A DNA stretch of 64,000 nt, taken from the NCBI GenBank assembly GCA_963788585.1, contig CAWBHA010000006.1, positions 434,001-498,000 on the forward strand, given 5' to 3'. The position numbers and the translations under genes were made by a program. Shown here piece after piece: positions 25,849-34,439 of this stretch; positions within the stretch are counted from its first letter, which is position 1; every line of letters starts with the position of its first letter. The notes under the pieces were generated by a model, which saw nothing but the letters and a program-made list of their open reading frames with translations, ran no database searches and was not told where the DNA came from. Source of the DNA: Bog-473 sp963788585. Lineage in GTDB: Bacteria > Actinomycetota > Acidimicrobiia > Acidimicrobiales > RAAP-2.

Positions 25849-27155
25849 GGAGTCCCCCCGTCCGTACCGCCCACCACGCCCAACGTGGGGCCCGTCGCGC
25901 CCAAGACGCCCGCCGCGTCGTAGGCCACCGGTCCCGCCTCGACGCCGCTCGCCATGGCCTGGCGCGGCCAGCGGCCCCGGCGCACCTGGAGCGCGAGCTG
26001 GCCGATGAAGAGCCAACCGACGAGGAGGATGAACCAGAAGCTGATGAGGCGGTAGAGGAGGACGGCGTAGGTCGTGCTGGTCTCCGCGCCGCCGAACGCG
26101 ACGAGCGCGACCGTGATGCTGCCCTCGACCACCCCGAGCCCCCCGGGCGTGACGGGCAACGTGGCGGCCAGCTGCCCGGCGCCGTAGGCCAGGAGCAGGC
26201 CCTTCCAGGGAATGGGCGCGTGGATGGCCGGGAACATCATGGCGAAGCACGCGCAGTCGAGCAGCCAGTTGAGGGTCCCCCACCAGATGATGCGGCCGAT
26301 CTGCGTCCAACTGAGGCGGACGGCCGTCATCCAGGCCATGATCGACGCGATCTGCTCGGTGGTGTCGCCGTGGGGGCGGCCGGTCAGCGCGACCGAGGCC
26401 CGCAGCGACGTCGACAGCACGAAGTGGAGCGGGCGCTCGTAGACGAAGAGCGACCCCAGGGCCAGCGCGAACGCGAAGACCCCGATCAGCACGGGCACCA
26501 GGTCGAGCGACGCGCCCTCGTTCGTGGCGAGCCCGAGGCCGATGACGGCGACCAGCGACAGGCTGACCATCGACGCGATGAGCGTGCCCGCCAGGGCCCA
26601 CACCGCCAGCGTGTTGTCGGCGCCGAAGCGGCGGTACCAGCGGAACCCGTACACCGTGGCCACCGCGTTGCCGACCGGCAACGAATTGGTCAGCGCCTGC
26701 GACGCGAAGGACAGCTTGACGAGCGGCGTCCACGGCGGGACGAGATGGCCCGCCTTGAACAGCTCGTACTGCATGGCGGCGAAGCAGAAATAGGAGGCGA
26801 TCTCGGCGGCGAAGGCCGGCGGCACCCACCACCAGACGAAGGTCTTGAAGACGTCGGCGAACCCCGACAGCTCGGACCCCTTCGAGGAGAGCACCCACAG
26901 CGCGACCGCGACCAGGGCGAAACCGACGACGACGCGGGCGACGGGCCAGGCCCTCCGCAGCAAGCTCCGGCCGGGCGGGGTCGTCGGGGTCGTCGATGAC
27001 GGGGTCGTCGATGGCGGGGTCGAAGGCGAAGGCGCGTCCGCACCCGCCCGCGTGCCGACGACGCCGGGCCCGCCCCCGTCGGACGACGACGTGCTATCCG
27101 GGCCAGGCGTCGGCGAGCCTCTTCCAGGACAGCTGCAGCGTCTCGGGCATGACAC
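25845..27155 (-). CDS. Lysylphosphatidylglycerol-synthase-type transmembrane protein (UPF0104/AglD family)
   Basis: Polytopic membrane protein with about eight helices (roughly 70-400). The conserved features of the flippase-like domain are visible: NSLPVGNAVATVYGFRWY and the late glycine-rich AATLPVTPGGLGVVEGSI. It lacks the cytosolic lysyl-transferase domain of MprF. The first ATG (27155) lies 61 nt inside the HIT gene and gives a Ser/Thr/Pro-rich cytoplasmic tail of about 65 residues; the true start may be later. It is coupled to the lipoprotein gene by ATGA. Confidence 0.82.
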   Translation of the reverse strand: MSCPRRCSCPGRGSPTPGPDSTSSSDGGGPGVVGTRAGADAPSPSTPPSTTPSSTTPTTPPGRSLLRRAWPVARVVVGFALVAVALWVLSSKGSELSGFADVFKTFVWWWVPPAFAAEIASYFCFAAMQYELFKAGHLVPPWTPLVKLSFASQALTNSLPVGNAVATVYGFRWYRRFGADNTLAVWALAGTLIASMVSLSLVAVIGLGLATNEGASLDLVPVLIGVFAFALALGSLFVYERPLHFVLSTSLRASVALTGRPHGDTTEQIASIMAWMTAVRLSWTQIGRIIWWGTLNWLLDCACFAMMFPAIHAPIPWKGLLLAYGAGQLAATLPVTPGGLGVVEGSITVALVAFGGAETSTTYAVLLYRLISFWFILLVGWLFIGQLALQVRRGRWPRQAMASGVEAGPVAYDAAGVLGATGPTLGVVGGTDGGTP

Positions 27156-27606
27156 GCGTCTCGGCCACGGCGGTCATGAAGTTGGTGTCACCCGACCACC
27201 GCGGCAGCGCGTGCAGGTGGACGTGCGTTGGCAGCCCCGCCCCGGCGGCGCGGCCGAGGTTGGCGCCCATGTTCAGCCCATCAGGCTCGTAGGCCGCCTC
27301 GATGGTGGCCACCGCCCGCCGCGTCGCCACCCACAGCTCGGCGGACTCCGGCTCGGTGAGCCCGGCCAGGGAGTCGACGTGGCGCAGCGGCAGCACGAGC
27401 ACGTGCCCGCTCGCGTAGGGGTAGGCGTTCAGCACCACGAAGGTCAGCTCGCCTCGCCACACCACCAAGTTCTCCTCCGAGGGCGGGCCGCTGGCGGCCA
27501 GCCGACAGAAGACGCATTCCCCGTCGGCGGTGCCGGCACGCTCGCGCGCGGTGGCCTCCACGATGTACTCGCGGCGCCATCCCGCCCACAGGTGCTCGAG
27601 GCTCAC
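27094..27606 (-). CDS. HIT-family protein (Ap4A phosphorylase type)
   Basis: Histidine-triad hydrolase or phosphorylase of 170 residues acting on dinucleoside polyphosphates. It has the zinc-like Cys pair FCRL near the N-terminus, NAYPYASGHVLVLPLRH, and the catalytic triad HVHLHALPRW. The GTG start overlaps the thrS stop (GTGA). The thrS-HIT pair matches the mycobacterial Rv2614c-Rv2613c arrangement. Confidence 0.9.
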   Translation of the reverse strand: MSLEHLWAGWRREYIVEATARERAGTADGECVFCRLAASGPPSEENLVVWRGELTFVVLNAYPYASGHVLVLPLRHVDSLAGLTEPESAELWVATRRAVATIEAAYEPDGLNMGANLGRAAGAGLPTHVHLHALPRWSGDTNFMTAVAETRVMPETLQLSWKRLADAWPG

Positions 27607-29597
27607 GAGGCGGCCGCGGGTGCGCGGTCCTCGGGCAGGCCCTTGCGCTCGACCTCGGCCGTGACCTCGGACAGCAGGTCGGTGAGCGCGACGCCGTGCT
27701 CGGGCCTGGCGCTCCAGCCGCGCCGGTTCACCCCGACCGAGCCGCCGGCGAAGTCCTCGTCACCCACCACGAGCACGTAGGGGACCTTGGCCAGCCGGGC
27801 CCGGCGGACGAGCGCGCCCACGTTCTCGCCGCTGGCGTCGACGGACGCGCGCAGCCCGGCCGCGGCGGCGGCGTCCACCACGGACTGCGCGTAGCCGAGG
27901 TGGGCGTCGGCGACCGGGATGACGCGCACCTGCTCGGGGCACAGCCAGGTCGGCAGCGCGCCGGCGTAGTGCTCGATCAGCACGGCCATGAACCGCTCCA
28001 CCGAACCGAACAGCGCGCGGTGGATCATGATCGGCCGGTGCCGGGCGTTGTCGGCGCCCACGTACTCGAGGCCGAAGCGCCGGGGCAGCTGGAAGTCGAG
28101 CTGGACCGTCGACATCTGCCAGGTCCTGCCGATGGCGTCACGGGTCTGCACGGAGATCTTGGGCCCGTAGAAGGCACCGCCGCCCTCGTCCATGACGAGC
28201 TCGAGGCCCATCTCGAGCGCGGTCCGACGCAGCGCCTCGGTGGCCACCTCCCACTCCTCGTCGGACCCGACGGCCTTGCCCGGCGGCTTGGTCGAGAGCT
28301 CGAGATAGAAGTCGTTGAGGCCGTAGTCCCGCAGCAGGTCCAGGACGAACGTCAGGGTGCGGACGAGCTCGGCGTCCATCTGCTCGCCGGTGCAGAAGAT
28401 GTGCGCGTCGTCCTGGGTCATGCCGCGGACGCGGGTCAGGCCCAGGAGCACGCCCGACAGTTCGTAGCGGTAGACCGCGCCGAATTCGAAGAGCCGCATC
28501 GGCAACTCGCGGTAGGAGCGCTGCCGGCTGCGGTACACGAGAATGTGGAACGGACAGTTCATCGGCTTGAGGTAGTACTGCGCCCCGCCGTCGAGCTCCA
28601 TCGGCGGGAACATGCCCTCGGCGAACCACTCGAGGTGGCCGGACTCCTCGAAGAGCGCGCCCTTGGTGATGTGGGGTGAGTTGACGAAGTCGTAGCCCGA
28701 CTCGACGTGGCGCTGCCGCGAGTGCTCCTCCATCAGGCGCCGGATGGTGCCGCCCTTGGGGTGGAAGATGGCGAGGCCGGAGCCGATCTCGTCCGGGAAG
28801 CTGTAGAGGTCGAGCTCGGCGCCGATCCTGCGGTGGTCGCGGCGCTCGGCCTCCTCCAACTGGTGCAGGTAGGCCGCCAGCGCCTTCTCCGACTCCCAGG
28901 CCGTGCCGTAGATCCGCTGCAGCTGCTCGCGCTTCTCGTCGCCCCGCCAGTACGCACCGGCGACCCGCATCAGCTTGAAGTGGCCGAGACGGCCGGTCGA
29001 GGGCACGTGCGGGCCGCGACAGAGGTCGATGAACGCGTCGGTGTTGCGGTACGTGGTCACGACCGCACCGCTCGCGTCGACCTCGTCGGCCCCCGACTCG
29101 ACGGCCCTGATGATCTCCTCCTTGAAGGGTTGGTCGCCGAAGATCGCCAGACCCTCCTCGGGGGAGTGCTCGTGACGGACGAAGGGCTGGTCCTCCTTGA
29201 TGATCGCCCGCATCTCGGCGTCGATCTGCTCCAGGTCGTCCTCGCTGAAGCGGGCGCCGTCGGGCAGCTCGAAGTCGTAGTAGAAGCCGTTGTCGATGAC
29301 CGGGCCGATGGCGTACTTGGCGCCGGGCCACAGGCGACGCACCGCCTGCGCCATGACGTGCGCCGTCGAGTGGCGCAGGACGGACCGGCCGACGTCGCTG
29401 TCCGCGGTCACGATCGCCACCTTGGCCCCGTCGGGCAGCACGGTGGTCAGGTCGACCTCCTCGCCGTCGACGGTGGCGACGACCGCCGCCTTGGCGAGGC
29501 GGGAGCCGATGGCCTGGGCGAGCTCGGACGCCGTCGTGCCCTCGGCCAGCTCCCGTGTCGAGCCGTCGGGAAGACCAACCGAGATGACGCCTGGCAT
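27603..29597 (-). CDS. thrS: Threonine--tRNA ligase
   Basis: Class II synthetase for tRNA-Thr, 664 residues. A TGS domain (about 1-65) is followed by an editing region with the HSTAHVMAQAV motif. The catalytic core has the zinc ligand Cys in MNCPFHI, motif 2 YRYELSGVL...TRVRGMTQDD and motif 3 GSVERFMAVLIEH. The C-terminal anticodon-binding domain covers about 555-650. The ATG at 29597 follows a leader with two hairpins. A longer frame running up through mshC is not a real fusion, because mshC ends in a different frame. Confidence 0.95.
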   Translation of the reverse strand: MPGVISVGLPDGSTRELAEGTTASELAQAIGSRLAKAAVVATVDGEEVDLTTVLPDGAKVAIVTADSDVGRSVLRHSTAHVMAQAVRRLWPGAKYAIGPVIDNGFYYDFELPDGARFSEDDLEQIDAEMRAIIKEDQPFVRHEHSPEEGLAIFGDQPFKEEIIRAVESGADEVDASGAVVTTYRNTDAFIDLCRGPHVPSTGRLGHFKLMRVAGAYWRGDEKREQLQRIYGTAWESEKALAAYLHQLEEAERRDHRRIGAELDLYSFPDEIGSGLAIFHPKGGTIRRLMEEHSRQRHVESGYDFVNSPHITKGALFEESGHLEWFAEGMFPPMELDGGAQYYLKPMNCPFHILVYRSRQRSYRELPMRLFEFGAVYRYELSGVLLGLTRVRGMTQDDAHIFCTGEQMDAELVRTLTFVLDLLRDYGLNDFYLELSTKPPGKAVGSDEEWEVATEALRRTALEMGLELVMDEGGGAFYGPKISVQTRDAIGRTWQMSTVQLDFQLPRRFGLEYVGADNARHRPIMIHRALFGSVERFMAVLIEHYAGALPTWLCPEQVRVIPVADAHLGYAQSVVDAAAAAGLRASVDASGENVGALVRRARLAKVPYVLVVGDEDFAGGSVGVNRRGWSARPEHGVALTDLLSEVTAEVERKGLPEDRAPAAAS

Positions 29598-29619
29598 CGT
29601 GCACCCTTTCCTTGCTCGG

Positions 29620-29642
29620 CCGGACCATTGTTCCTGGTCCGG
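29620..29642 (-). promoter_or_regulatory. Hairpin in the thrS leader
   Basis: Perfect 8-bp stem, CCGGACCA with TGGTCCGG, around a 7-nt loop. It sits 22 nt upstream of the thrS ATG and just before the purine-rich ribosome site. A smaller hairpin (ACACC...GGTGT) precedes it, and TACCCT at 29664-29669 is a likely -10 box. It has no T-box core sequence. It may control translation of thrS. Confidence 0.4.
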
Positions 29643-29710
29643 ACACACCCCTGCGGTGTTCCAAGGGTACTGGACCGACCCCGCGTCCCCCCGCCCGCCG
29701 GCGGACGGGG

Positions 29711-30833
29711 CTACAGCTCGATGCCGAGCAGGCGCGCCCCGTCCGCGACCGGCCTCCCCGCCGTCGCCTCCTCGTCGACCGCGCGGCAGGGCGCGCGGCG
29801 TGTCGAGGTCGTCGTCGAGCGCGGCACGGACCGCGTCCAGCGCCGCCGAGCCGTCGCCGGCGGGCGCGCTCCGCCACAGCGCCAACCGTGCCGCCGCCGC
29901 CGGCATGTCACGGTCGGTGCGCCAGTCCCAGTCCGCCCGGTAGTGGTGCGCCAGCAGGGCCAGCCGCACCGCGGGCGGGTCCCACTCCTTGCACAGGTCG
30001 CCGACGAAGACCAGGTTGCCCAACGACTTCGACATCTTCGTCCCGCCGAGGCCGACGAGCCCGACGTGGAACCACAGGCGCACGAACTGTTCCCCCGTCA
30101 CCGACTCGGACTGCGCCGTCTCGCACTCGTGGTGCGGGAAGACGAGGTCGCGCCCGCCGCCGTGGATGTCGATGGTCTCCCCGAGCTCCCGCAGCACGAG
30201 GGCCGAGCACTCGATGTGCCAGCCGGGGCGCCCGGGTCCCCAGCGCGACTCCCACGCCGGCTCGTCGGGCAGCGACGGCTGCCACAACACGAAGTCGAGC
30301 GGGTCCCTCTTGTTGGGGTCGTCGGGCCGCCCGCCGTGTTCGGCCGCCAGTTCGAGCATCCGGGCGCGGTCGAATCCGCTGACGGAGCCGAACTCGGGGA
30401 AGCTCGCCACGCTGAAGTACACCGAACCGCCGGACTCGTACGCGTGACCGCGCTCGAGGGCCTCGCCGATCAGCGACAGGATCTCGGAGATGGCCGACGT
30501 CGCCCGCGGCTCGGAGTACACGGGCAGCAGGTTCAACAGCCCCATCTCGGCGTCGAAACGGGCCATCTCCTCGGCGGCCAGGTCGAGGTAATGCACACCG
30601 AGCTCACGTGCCTTGCGCAGGATGTCGTCGTCGACGTCGGTCACGTTGCGCACGCACCGCGTCTCGTGCCCGGCGTCCTGGAGCCGGCGCTGCAGCATGT
30701 CGAAATACAGGTAGACGGCGGCATGCCCGAGGTGGGCGGCGTCGTACGGCGTGATGCCACAGGAGTACATGGTCACGAGGGGACCGGGCTCGAAGGGCAC
30801 CACGGCGCGCCGCGCCGTGTCGTGGAGACGCAT
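29711..30833 (-). CDS. mshC: Cysteine:glucosaminyl-inositol ligase MshC (mycothiol synthesis); one frame break
   Basis: Joins cysteine to GlcN-inositol in mycothiol synthesis. It is a class I cysteinyl-tRNA-synthetase relative, with MYSCGITPYDAAHLGHA (HIGH-like), GPGRPGWHIECSAL, IHGGGRDLVFPHHE and KMSKSLGN. CGITPYD and the early end are MshC rather than CysS traits. The main frame is clean to DDLDTPRAL. A one-base shift near 29790 then restores the expected end AVDEEATAGRPVADGARLLGIEL, stopping at 29711. The start is 2 nt past the F420 reductase stop. About 373 residues. Confidence 0.87.
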
Positions 30834-30835
30834 CG

Positions 30836-31486
30836 TCAGATCCCCGCGATCCGCATGGTCGAGTGCACCTTGTGACGGATGTTGAGCGTGATGCACACTG
30901 CGGTGAACGCCTCGATGGGGGCGGCCTGGTTGAGGCTGCCCGCGTCGAGGGGCCGCAGTCCCTGCATCCGCTCGACGAGCGCGACGGTCGACGCGGTCGC
31001 CTCGACGTGATCCGAACACACCAGCACGTCCGCTTCCAACCCCGATTCGAGGTCTTCCATTTCCGAGGCGGGCAGGTGGTGGAAGGCCGCCGCGACCAGG
31101 CTGTCCGGGACGGCGGCCTGGACCGCCGCCGCCACCGAGCCCCGCGGTGGCACCAGGGCCAGCATCTCGCGGCCCTCCTTGACCAGGGCGTTGGCCATGG
31201 AGATCACGACCTTGCCGACGAGGAGCTCCCGGAGTCCGCGCACGGTGATGACGGCACTGTCCCACGGCGTCGCCACGACGACGAGCTCGGCGCCAGCGGC
31301 GCCGGCGTTGTCGGACCCTTCGAGCGGCAGGTCCAGCGCGGGCCAGCGCGCCGCCACGTCCGCCGCCACGGAGGCCGCCCGCTCGGCGTCGCGCGAACCG
31401 ATCGTGACGCGGACACCGGCCCGGGCGAGGCGCACGGCCAACCCGCGCCCGGCCGGTCCCGTACCACCCAGGATTCCGACGTGCAC
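30836..31486 (-). CDS. npdG: F420H2:NADP oxidoreductase (NpdG/Fno type)
   Basis: Passes hydride between cofactor F420 and NADP. The 216-residue protein has an N-terminal Rossmann motif GILGGTGPAGRGLA, NADP-phosphate-binding GSRDAERA, and conserved VVVATPWDSA and SMANAL segments, matching the family in length. The GTG start is preceded by GAAGGTAGGGG. It lies 30 bp from the divergent inhA-like gene and is coupled to mshC, placing two actinobacterial redox cofactor functions together. Confidence 0.88.
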   Translation of the reverse strand: MHVGILGGTGPAGRGLAVRLARAGVRVTIGSRDAERAASVAADVAARWPALDLPLEGSDNAGAAGAELVVVATPWDSAVITVRGLRELLVGKVVISMANALVKEGREMLALVPPRGSVAAAVQAAVPDSLVAAAFHHLPASEMEDLESGLEADVLVCSDHVEATASTVALVERMQGLRPLDAGSLNQAAPIEAFTAVCITLNIRHKVHSTMRIAGI

Positions 31487-31501
31487 GCCCCTACCTTCGC
31501 A

Positions 31502-31507
31502 TAACCT
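31502..31507 (+). promoter_or_regulatory. Putative -10 box of the inhA-like gene
   Basis: TAACCT ends 9 nt before the GTG start at 31517, with no Shine-Dalgarno sequence, again suggesting a leaderless transcript. The 30-bp divergent gap must also hold the F420 reductase start signals. Confidence 0.4.
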
Positions 31508-31516
31508 CCTGGCGCA

Positions 31517-32305
31517 GTGGGACTCCTCGACGGCAAGCGGCTCCTGATCACCGGCGTGCTCACCGACGCGTCGCTGGCCTTCGCGGTCGCGCGCACGGCC
31601 CAGGAGGAGGGCGCCGAGATCGTGCTCTCCGGCGCGGGGCGAGCGCTGTCGCTCACCCGGCGCACGGCCCGCAAGCTCCCCACCGAGGCCGAAGTGCTCG
31701 AGATCGACGTCACGTCACCCGAGCAGCTGGCCGCAGCCGGCCGCGCGCTGGCCGCCCGCTGGGACCGGCTGGACGGGGTGCTGCACGCGATCGGGTTCGC
31801 CCCGCCCGACTGCCTCGGCAGCGGGATGTTCACCGCGGGGTGGGACGACGTCTCGGTCGCGCTCAACATCTCGGCCTACTCGCTCAAGGCGTTGGTCGAC
31901 GCGTTCCTGCCGCTGCTCGAAGTGGCGGGCGGCGATGGCGGCGCCTCCGTGGTCGGGCTGGACTTCGATGCCACGGTGGCCTGGCCCGTCTACGACTGGA
32001 TGGGCGTCGCCAAGGCGGCGCTCGAGTCGCTGGCGCGCTACCTGGCCAAGGAGCTCGGCCCCCGCGGCATCCGCGTCAACCTGGTCGCCGCCGGGCCGGT
32101 GCGGACCATGGCGGCGAAGTCGATCCCCGGCTTCGGCGCCTTCGAGGACACCTGGGCCGAACGGGCGCCGCTGGGCTGGGACGTCCACGACGGCAGCGCC
32201 GTGGCCAAGGCCTGCCTCGCGCTCTTCAGCGACCTCTTCCCGATGACGACGGGCGAGATCGTCCACGTCGACGGCGGCGTGCACGCCGTCGGTGGCTCCG
32301 CCTGA
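31517..32305 (+). CDS. inhA: Enoyl-[acyl-carrier-protein] reductase (InhA/FabI type)
   Basis: NADH-dependent last step of fatty acid elongation. The 262-residue short-chain dehydrogenase has GLLDGKRLLITGVLTDASLA, HAIGFAP, catalytic Y159 and K166 (YDWMGVAK, Y-x6-K), and NLVAAGPVRTMA. These closely follow the mycobacterial InhA pattern. GTG 31517 gives the conserved N-terminus. It is a single gene, divergent from the F420 reductase. Confidence 0.93.
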   Translation: MGLLDGKRLLITGVLTDASLAFAVARTAQEEGAEIVLSGAGRALSLTRRTARKLPTEAEVLEIDVTSPEQLAAAGRALAARWDRLDGVLHAIGFAPPDCLGSGMFTAGWDDVSVALNISAYSLKALVDAFLPLLEVAGGDGGASVVGLDFDATVAWPVYDWMGVAKAALESLARYLAKELGPRGIRVNLVAAGPVRTMAAKSIPGFGAFEDTWAERAPLGWDVHDGSAVAKACLALFSDLFPMTTGEIVHVDGGVHAVGGSA

Positions 32306-32377
32306 CGCGTCGCGCCACGCCTGACCAGGGCGCAGCGAGGGGCCCGGCCCAATAGAGGCCGACGGTAGGTTGCAGGC

Positions 32378-34298
32378 ATGGCTATGCGAGGACACGGCGG
32401 GGGTGGCCGCGGCGGCGGCTGGAGCGGCATGCGCTCCATGCGGCAGGACCGGGCGGTCCTCCAGCACCGGGTCAAGAAGGGCACGGCGCGGCGGATGCTC
32501 ACCTTCGCCGTCCCCTACCGCAAGATCCTGTCCATCTTCATCCCGGTGGTGATCCTCGACGCGGTCATCGCCGCGGTGAACCCGCTCATCCTGCGATCCC
32601 TCATCGACAACGGGATCCTCAAGAAGGACGCCCATCTCGTGGTGGTGCTCGCCGTCCTCGTCGCCGTTCTCGCCCTGTTCGACGGCGCCCTGGCGCTGAC
32701 GGAACGGCGCATCTCGGCGTACATCGGCGAGTACCTCATCTATGACATGCGGACCAAGGTGTTCCGCCACATCCAGCGCATGCCGCTCGCCTTCTTCACC
32801 CGCACCCAGACCGGCGCGCTGGTCAGCCGGCTCAACAACGACGTCATCGGGGCCCAGCAGGCCTTCACCGACCTGCTGTCCAACGTCATCGGCAACTTCG
32901 TCACCGTCGTCATCGTCATCGCCGCCATGTTCTTCCTCAGCTGGCAGATCACCCTCGCCGCGCTGCTGCTCGTCCCCCTCTTCCTGATCCCCTCGCGCTT
33001 CGTGGGGCGGCGCATCGGCTCGCTGACCAAGGAGGGCTACGACCTCAACAGCGAGATGAACATGGTCATGCAGGAGCGCTTCCAGGTGGGCGGCGCCATG
33101 CTGGTCAAGCTCATGGGCCGGCCCGACGCCGAGACCGCGTCCTTCGAGGCCAAGGCCGGCCGGGTACGCGACATCGGGATCGCCCAGGCCACCTACGCAC
33201 GGATCTTCTTCGTCTCCCTCACGCTCACGGCGTCGCTGGCCACGGCGATCGTCTACGGCGTCGGCGGCGTGGCCGCGGTGCACGGCGCGCTGGCGGTCGG
33301 CACCGTGGTCGCCCTGACCAGCTACCTCACCCGGCTGTACCAGCCGCTGACGCAGCTCTCCAACCTCAACCTCGACGTGATGACGGCACTGGTGTCGTTC
33401 GAGCGGCTCTTCGAGGTGCTCGACGTCGTCCCCATGATCGAGGAGGATCCCGACGCCGTGGCCATCCCCCGTGGGCCCGCGTCGATCGCGTTCGACGACG
33501 TGCAGCTTCACCTACCCCAGCGCGGACGAGGTGTCGCTGGCCTCGCTGGAATCGGTGGCGGTGCTCGAGTCGGGGCTGCGCAGCGAGGTGCTGCACGACG
33601 TCTCGTTCCGGGTCGAACCCGGGACGATGGTGGCGTTGGTGGGGCCATCGGGCGCGGGGAAGACGACGATCTCGAACCTCGTGCCACGCCTCTACGACGT
33701 CACGTCGGGATCGGTGCGGCTGAGCGGCATCGACGTGCGCCACGCCACGATGGCGTCGGTGCGCGGCGTGGTCGGTGTGGTGACCCAGGACCCGCACCTC
33801 TTCCACGACACGCTGCGGTCGAACCTGCTCTACGCCCGGCCCGAGGCGACCGAGGGCGACGTCCTCGGCGCCCTGGAACTGGCGCAGATCGGGCACCTGG
33901 TGGGCGACCTGCCCGACGGGCTCGACACGGTGATCGGCGAGCGGGGCTACCGCCTGTCCGGCGGCGAGAAGCAGCGGGTGGCGCTGGCCCGCCTGCTGCT
34001 GCAGGCGCCCGACATCGTGGTGCTCGACGAGGCCACCGCGCACCTCGACTCGGAGTCCGAGGCGGCGGTCCAGCGGGCCCTGCGCGAGACGCTGTCGGGA
34101 CGCACGTCGCTGGTGATCGCCCACCGGCTCTCGACCGTGCGCGAGGCGGACGAGCTGCTGGTGGTCGACGGCGGGCGCATCGTCGAACGGGGCACCCACG
34201 CCAGCCTGCTGGCCGAGAACGGGCTCTACGCCGAGCTGTACCGGACCCAGTTCGCCGACCAGGAGGAAGAGGCCGCGGACAGGGCGGAGGTGGTCTGA
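32378..34298 (+). CDS. ABC exporter, fused membrane and ATPase domains; one frame break
   Basis: Multidrug or lipid half-exporter of about 640 residues. After a Gly/Arg-rich tail, six membrane helices (about 45-330) are followed by an ATPase with Walker A GPSGAGKTT, signature LSGGEKQRV and Walker B IVVLDEATAHLD. The frame breaks near 33503: IAFDDV reads on as QLHLPQRG, while the expected SFTYPSADEVSLASL continues one base later. One extra C explains it. A linker of about 20 residues before Walker A is longer than usual. ATG 32378 is the first plausible start. Confidence 0.85.
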
Positions 34299-34381
34299 CG
34301 GCCGCGGAACCCCAGCGAGCTGCCCGTTGACGGAAGCCGTCGACCAAAAGTGCCGGGCCCGCGGGACGGTCCCGGCAAAAG

Positions 34382-34395
34382 TAGAATCTGTTCTA
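34382..34395 (+). promoter_or_regulatory. KstR-like operator overlapping a -10 box
   Basis: TAGAATCTGTTCTA is a 14-bp near-palindrome. It matches the KstR consensus TnnAACnnGTTnnA at all fixed positions but one (T for C in the left arm). Its left half is also a good -10 hexamer (TAGAAT). It lies 44 nt upstream of the nitronate-monooxygenase-like start, so a bound TetR repressor would block transcription. Confidence 0.45.
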
Positions 34396-34439
34396 GTTGC
34401 CGGGGCAGCCCCGGCGGCGGTGATGAGGAGGACCCTCCC

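Noticed and set aside
29597..29700. T-box riboswitch before thrS
   Set aside because: The antiterminator core (GGUGGNACCGCG) is absent; only simple hairpins are present.
27603..31265. One 1220-residue frame spanning mshC and thrS
   Set aside because: The MshC end is in a different frame, and thrS has its own ATG, leader hairpins and ribosome site. The long frame is read-through caused by a frame break and high GC.
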